Origin: Streptococcus dysgalactiae subsp. dysgalactiae
GTDB taxonomy: Bacteria > Bacillota > Bacilli > Lactobacillales > Streptococcaceae
Assembly (NCBI RefSeq): GCF_900459225.1
Contig: NZ_UHFH01000003.1
Coordinates: 1,208,501-1,272,500, forward strand
Reading direction: 5' to 3'
Length of the DNA: 64,000 bases
Of the stretch, positions 61,340 through 64,000 are shown one piece after another (positions within the stretch are counted from its first letter, which is position 1; each line of letters opens with the position of its first letter). Position numbers and translations under genes: made by a program. The notes beneath the pieces were generated by a model that did no database searches, was not told the origin of the DNA, and saw nothing but the letters and a program-made list of their open reading frames with translations.

Positions 61340-61356
61340 AGGATTCCTTTCTTCAT

Positions 61357-62352
61357 TTATTCTATAACGGTGACTGTCTTCAACAGTCTTGGTGGTATAA
61401 TTATGCCTAGTTCTTCTGCTACTTTCCGATTAATCAATGGTTTTCCATCATCAACGACTTTAACAGGGATATCAGACACTGCTTTTCCTTTCAGGAGCTG
61501 AAGTACTTGATTAGCTGTCTCAACCCCTAATTGATATTGACTTTGAGAAATAGAGGCTAAGCTTCCTTCTTCTACCATCGTGTCCACACTAGAGTAGACT
61601 GGAACCTTTGCGGCTTTACTGGCAGAAACGACAGATGAAAAGGCACTGGCAATCGTATTATCTTGCGGAATAAATATAGCATCTACCTTACGCAACATGA
61701 CAGACATGGTCGCCGGTACCTCATTGGTGGAAGGCACCGCGTAAGGAACGATTTGGTAACCTTTTTTCTGAGCTAGCTGGCGGAAGGCTTTCACTTGAGA
61801 CAAAGAATTGTCCTCATTGCTAGCATACAAAACTCCAATTCGCTTCACTTCGGGTGATAGCTCATTAATCAGATCAACAGTTTGCTTGACGGGAACCTTA
61901 TTGGAAAGACCCGTAACATTGCTTTCAGGTTTTTCCAAATCTTTGACCAACTTGGCACCGACAGGATCTGAGATAGCTGACATGACAACTGGAATATCCT
62001 TAGTTACAGCGGATAATCCTTGAGCAGCTGGCGTGGCAATCCCAATCACCAAATCATTTCCTGATTGCGTTAATTGGCGACTCATGGTTTGAATTTTACT
62101 TTGATCCCCTTCGGCATTCATGAGTGTAATGATCACTTTTTTCCCTTTTGGGATATGCTTGCTCAGTTGATCCTCAATGCCTTGCTCAATATCGTCTAGG
62201 GCTTCGTGGGTAACCAGTTGTAAGATACCAATTTTAATATTTTGTTGGTTAGCTAAATCACGGTTTGCCTGTGATACTCCTTTTGATAATAGAGAGCCTA
62301 TCACCATGACTGTCAGCAAGATTAGCGTCGCTATTAAACTCTTGTTTTTCAT
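61357..62352 (-). CDS. trpX: ABC transporter substrate-binding protein, TrpX-type
   Basis: 331 residues from ATG 62352, preceded by GAGGA at five bases; a GTG at 62364 gives four more. The N-terminus is a signal/anchor segment without a clear lipobox cysteine. IKIGILQLVTHEALDDIEQG, MSAISDPVGAKLV and PVYSSVDTMVEEG are marks of the ABC_sub_bind family (PF04392), which includes TrpX. Tryptophan specificity is inferred from the family and from the Trp codons in its mRNA leader. Confidence 0.88.
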   Translation of the reverse strand: MKNKSLIATLILLTVMVIGSLLSKGVSQANRDLANQQNIKIGILQLVTHEALDDIEQGIEDQLSKHIPKGKKVIITLMNAEGDQSKIQTMSRQLTQSGNDLVIGIATPAAQGLSAVTKDIPVVMSAISDPVGAKLVKDLEKPESNVTGLSNKVPVKQTVDLINELSPEVKRIGVLYASNEDNSLSQVKAFRQLAQKKGYQIVPYAVPSTNEVPATMSVMLRKVDAIFIPQDNTIASAFSSVVSASKAAKVPVYSSVDTMVEEGSLASISQSQYQLGVETANQVLQLLKGKAVSDIPVKVVDDGKPLINRKVAEELGIIIPPRLLKTVTVIE

Positions 62353-62416
62353 CTTGTTCCTCACATTTCATCTTCATATCGTTAACAGATTGATGAGAAT
62401 ACTTTTTAAAAGAAAA

Positions 62417-62450
62417 AGCACTTAGTAATGACTACTAGGCGCTCTTGTGA
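62417..62450 (-). terminator. Leader terminator (attenuator) before trpX
   Basis: On the minus strand AGCGCCTAGTA pairs with TACTAAGTGCT (one wobble, one mismatch) and is followed by UUUUUCUUUU, about 65 bases ahead of the trpX start. A terminator between promoter and gene implies conditional read-through. Confidence 0.75.
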
Positions 62451-62495
62451 AATCCAATCTTAGCCTTAGCGCACAGATATCTTTTTAGAAGTACT

Positions 62496-62522
62496 CTAAA
62501 AGTCGTATCTATGCCAATCCAT
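62496..62522 (-). CDS. Second short leader ORF with a Trp codon (MDWHRYDF)
   Basis: ATG GAT TGG CAT AGA TAC GAC TTT TAG. It repeats the TGGCATAGATA segment of the first leader peptide. The ribosome site is weak, so it may be a duplicated pairing element and not a translated peptide. Confidence 0.35.
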   Translation of the reverse strand: MDWHRYDF

Positions 62523-62531
62523 AAACACAAC

Positions 62532-62579
62532 TTATCTATGCCAGCTTTGCCAATTAGTTAGATGTTGTGTTTGGGCCAT
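62532..62579 (-). CDS. Tryptophan leader peptide (MAQTQHLTNWQSWHR)
   Basis: A 15-codon frame with two TGG codons, at positions 10 and 13, close to the stop. AAAGGAAG stands about eight bases before its ATG and a promoter 25-50 bases upstream. Ribosome stalling at the Trp codons would decide between the alternative folds of the leader and so the terminator at 62417-62450. Confidence 0.65.
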   Translation of the reverse strand: MAQTQHLTNWQSWHR

Positions 62580-62608
62580 TGCAGGACTTCCTTTCTTGTT
62601 TTTTTAAC

Positions 62609-62636
62609 ATTATAACCTAAATTGAGGAAATTGCAA
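62609..62636 (-). promoter_or_regulatory. Promoter of the trpXYZ leader
   Basis: On the minus strand TTGCAA and TATAAT (62614-62609) are 16 bases apart, about 30 bases before the leader peptide start. Confidence 0.7.
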
Positions 62637-62726
62637 GCACTTTCGTCCATATTGTATGTGTCTCAATTTTTGTGAAAATTAAATTTATCCCTTATCACTC
62701 AAGAAAACAAGCCTACTTTTTATGAA

Positions 62727-62767
62727 AAAAGACTGAAACAAGCCATTTTCCCCTTGCTTCAGTCTTG
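62727..62767 (+). terminator. Hairpin upstream of the candidate small RNA
   Basis: AAGACTGAAACAAG pairs with CTTGCTTCAGTCTT (one wobble) around a 13-base loop. No gene ends here on the plus strand, so it may be left over from a lost gene or belong to the minus-strand side. Confidence 0.45.
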
Positions 62768-62870
62768 ACGTTATCGTGTATGTTATAGTACAATAAGGTT
62801 CGACTGATTAAGTCAAGGGACAACTTGCTTAATCGGTGGTGTAGGAGTTCGTCGCTCCTACACCTTTTTT
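62765..62870 (+). ncRNA. Candidate small RNA with two hairpins, with its promoter
   Basis: TTGACG (62765-62770) and TACAAT (62789-62794), 18 bases apart, are followed by about 70 bases that fold into two stems. The first is GATTAAGTCAAG with CTTGCTTAATC (one bulged base), loop GGACAA. The second is GGTGTAGGAG with CTCCTACACC and then six T. No reading frame is present. I do not recognise a known RNA family. Confidence 0.45.
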
Positions 62871-62929
62871 GTTTTTGACATTGTTATTATAGCATTCTTA
62901 TAGACTAAATGCAAGTGAATACACGACAA

Positions 62930-62968
62930 AAAAGCCCTAAAAATCAACTTTTTAGCGGTTTTTCCTGG
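62930..62968 (-). terminator. Terminator after the transposase
   Basis: On the minus strand AAAAACCGCTAAAAA pairs with TTTTTAGGGCTTTTT (one mismatch at the base of the inner stem), then a run of U. Confidence 0.7.
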
Positions 62969-62985
62969 TTCGCATCTTCTCGTAT

Positions 62986-64000
62986 CTAATGCTTAATAAT
63001 GACTGCCCCATGGGGATAATGATCAACTAAATGGCCTACTCCTAAACGTGTTCCTTTATATTCTTCGTACCGTTTGCGCCAATCACCAAAGAATAAATTT
63101 TCTAATTGATCGATTCTCTCCAAGAGGATTAACTTAGCCATCGCATAAGCCCCCTTAAGACTCCAATACATTCCTCGATGTTTCATACGATACGTGACTT
63201 TCCGATGTTGCGACTCCATAACACCAATTCCTCTTGACGCTAAACCTCTTAACTTAGCCGGCTTAGTATCCTTAAAGTTCCTAAAGAGTTTTTGTTTAAA
63301 GGCAATCAAACGCTCATACTCTTCTTCACTCGTAACCAGTGATTCTGTTGTATCAAAAACAGTTCGTAATAATGATTTTCGATGTGTTTCGATAGCCTTA
63401 AACGCTAAATCTCTTAATAGTTTAGGATAGGGTTTAAAAAACTGTTTTAGACTATCATTTAGGTGATAACTATCCCAAAAATGTTCATGATGTTTAATTC
63501 CCAGTGCTTTCTTAATTTCCTGAAAGGCACGTCTCGTGTAACCTTTACCGTTATCTGAATTTGTCACAAGCAACGTTTGATCTGTTAGTTCAAAATGATT
63601 ATAGAGATAATCAAGCAGCTCTGACATTGCTTTATCGTAATTGGTATGAATAATCTCGTGCTTGTTTTGCAGGATGTAGCGGTTTTTGCCAACCTTTTTA
63701 GAGCCTGTATGGATAAGGAAATGGGCCAGGTCCGTATTATGTCGTTCATCTTTTCCTGAAGTTGTTTTTACCATCACACCATCCCCTTCAATACAGAATT
63801 GTTGTACCTTTAATTTATGTGGTGATTCTTTTTCAACAAAGAAGCGATAACGCTCTCGTTCAAAAAAGAGATTCTCGGCCATTTTAACAGCTTTTAAAAC
63901 CGTATCTTTAGTAATACTCAAGCGGTAAGTATCACGAACCGAACGACAAACTTCTCTGTAAGACATCTTAGAGGCTAGCTTAGCTAATTGAAATAGCAAC
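62986..64000 (-). mobile_element. ISLre2 (UPF0236)-family transposase, N-terminus beyond the window
   Basis: The C-terminal 337 codons are open to the right edge. Visible landmarks are FCIEGDGVMVK, LLVTNSDNGKGYT (acidic residue of the catalytic set) and ESQHRKVTYRMKHRGMYWS near the end. The whole protein in this family is about 450-490 residues. The left end of the element is probably within 62880-62985. A sequence TCGTGTAT (62773) and its inverse ATACACGA (about 62920) are near it, but I cannot name the terminal repeat. The start of the element is not in the window. Confidence 0.85.

Noticed and set aside
62353-62640. T-box riboswitch for the trpX leader
   Set aside because: The conserved T-box sequence (TGGNACCGCG) is absent on both strands; the leader peptide explains the terminator better.

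Overview
The window looks like a chromosomal segment of a pyogenic-group Streptococcus (S. pyogenes, S. dysgalactiae or S. canis). The evidence is gene content and order (an aco pyruvate/acetoin dehydrogenase cluster beside lplA, cdaA-cdaR-glmM, murT-gatD, a mannose-family PTS followed by a YesMN-type two-component system, deoB-punA-deoD, pyrFE), low G+C, strong AGGAGG ribosome sites, and a tracrRNA tail that matches the S. pyogenes Cas9 guide scaffold. I could not fix the species; the CRISPR repeat reads AACAACATAG where my recollection of the S. pyogenes M1 repeat is AACAGCATAG. Almost all genes lie on the minus strand.

Layout. 1-8.5 kb: pyrimidine synthesis (pyrE partial, pyrF behind a promoter and a PyrR-type attenuator), a LysR regulator, and a nucleoside salvage run rpiA, deoB, arsC-like, punA, deoD, ending in an overlapping protein with an RNPLAH (HEPN-like) motif. 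8.7-19.4 kb: mnmE, a CPBP protease beside a decayed bacteriocin-like reading frame, pepV, a nitroreductase, a pyruvate oxidase relic, uvrC, a broken Cof-type HAD gene, a gabD-like aldehyde dehydrogenase with a cre site, and a nucleotidase. 19.5-22.1 kb is a decay zone: arsR, a broken UPF0718/ArsP permease, an intact small thioredoxin and a broken maltose acetyltransferase. 22.2-31.5 kb: PTS IIA-IIB-IIC-IID, sensor kinase, response regulator and solute-binding protein in one direction, then a YeiH-type exporter and a DUF2974 esterase. 31.7-35.9 kb: orphan bacteriocin immunity gene, HD hydrolase, msrB, lepA, ndk.

36.0-36.2 kb is the most striking locus: the scar of a deleted type II-A CRISPR-Cas system. 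One degenerate terminal repeat, one 30-nt spacer and a second repeat are fused directly to the tracrRNA tail, with no cas gene left. This is what recombination between an array repeat and the tracrRNA anti-repeat would produce.

36.3-48.4 kb: a HAD/thioesterase/hemW operon, the glmM-cdaR-cdaA envelope/c-di-AMP operon divergent from murT-gatD, lplA, and a PadR + DUF1700/DUF4097 operon broken in a six-base homopolymer. 48.6-54.4 kb: acoABCL, whose lipoyl domains are natural substrates for the neighbouring lplA. 54.6-62.6 kb: an ABC-F ATPase, a small membrane protein, an esterase, an RNase J2-like protein with a degenerate active site, and a TrpXYZ-type ABC importer. The importer mRNA leader encodes two short Trp-containing peptides upstream of a terminator, so ribosome-mediated attenuation is likely. 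The right edge holds a candidate two-hairpin small RNA and the C-terminal part of an ISLre2-family transposase.
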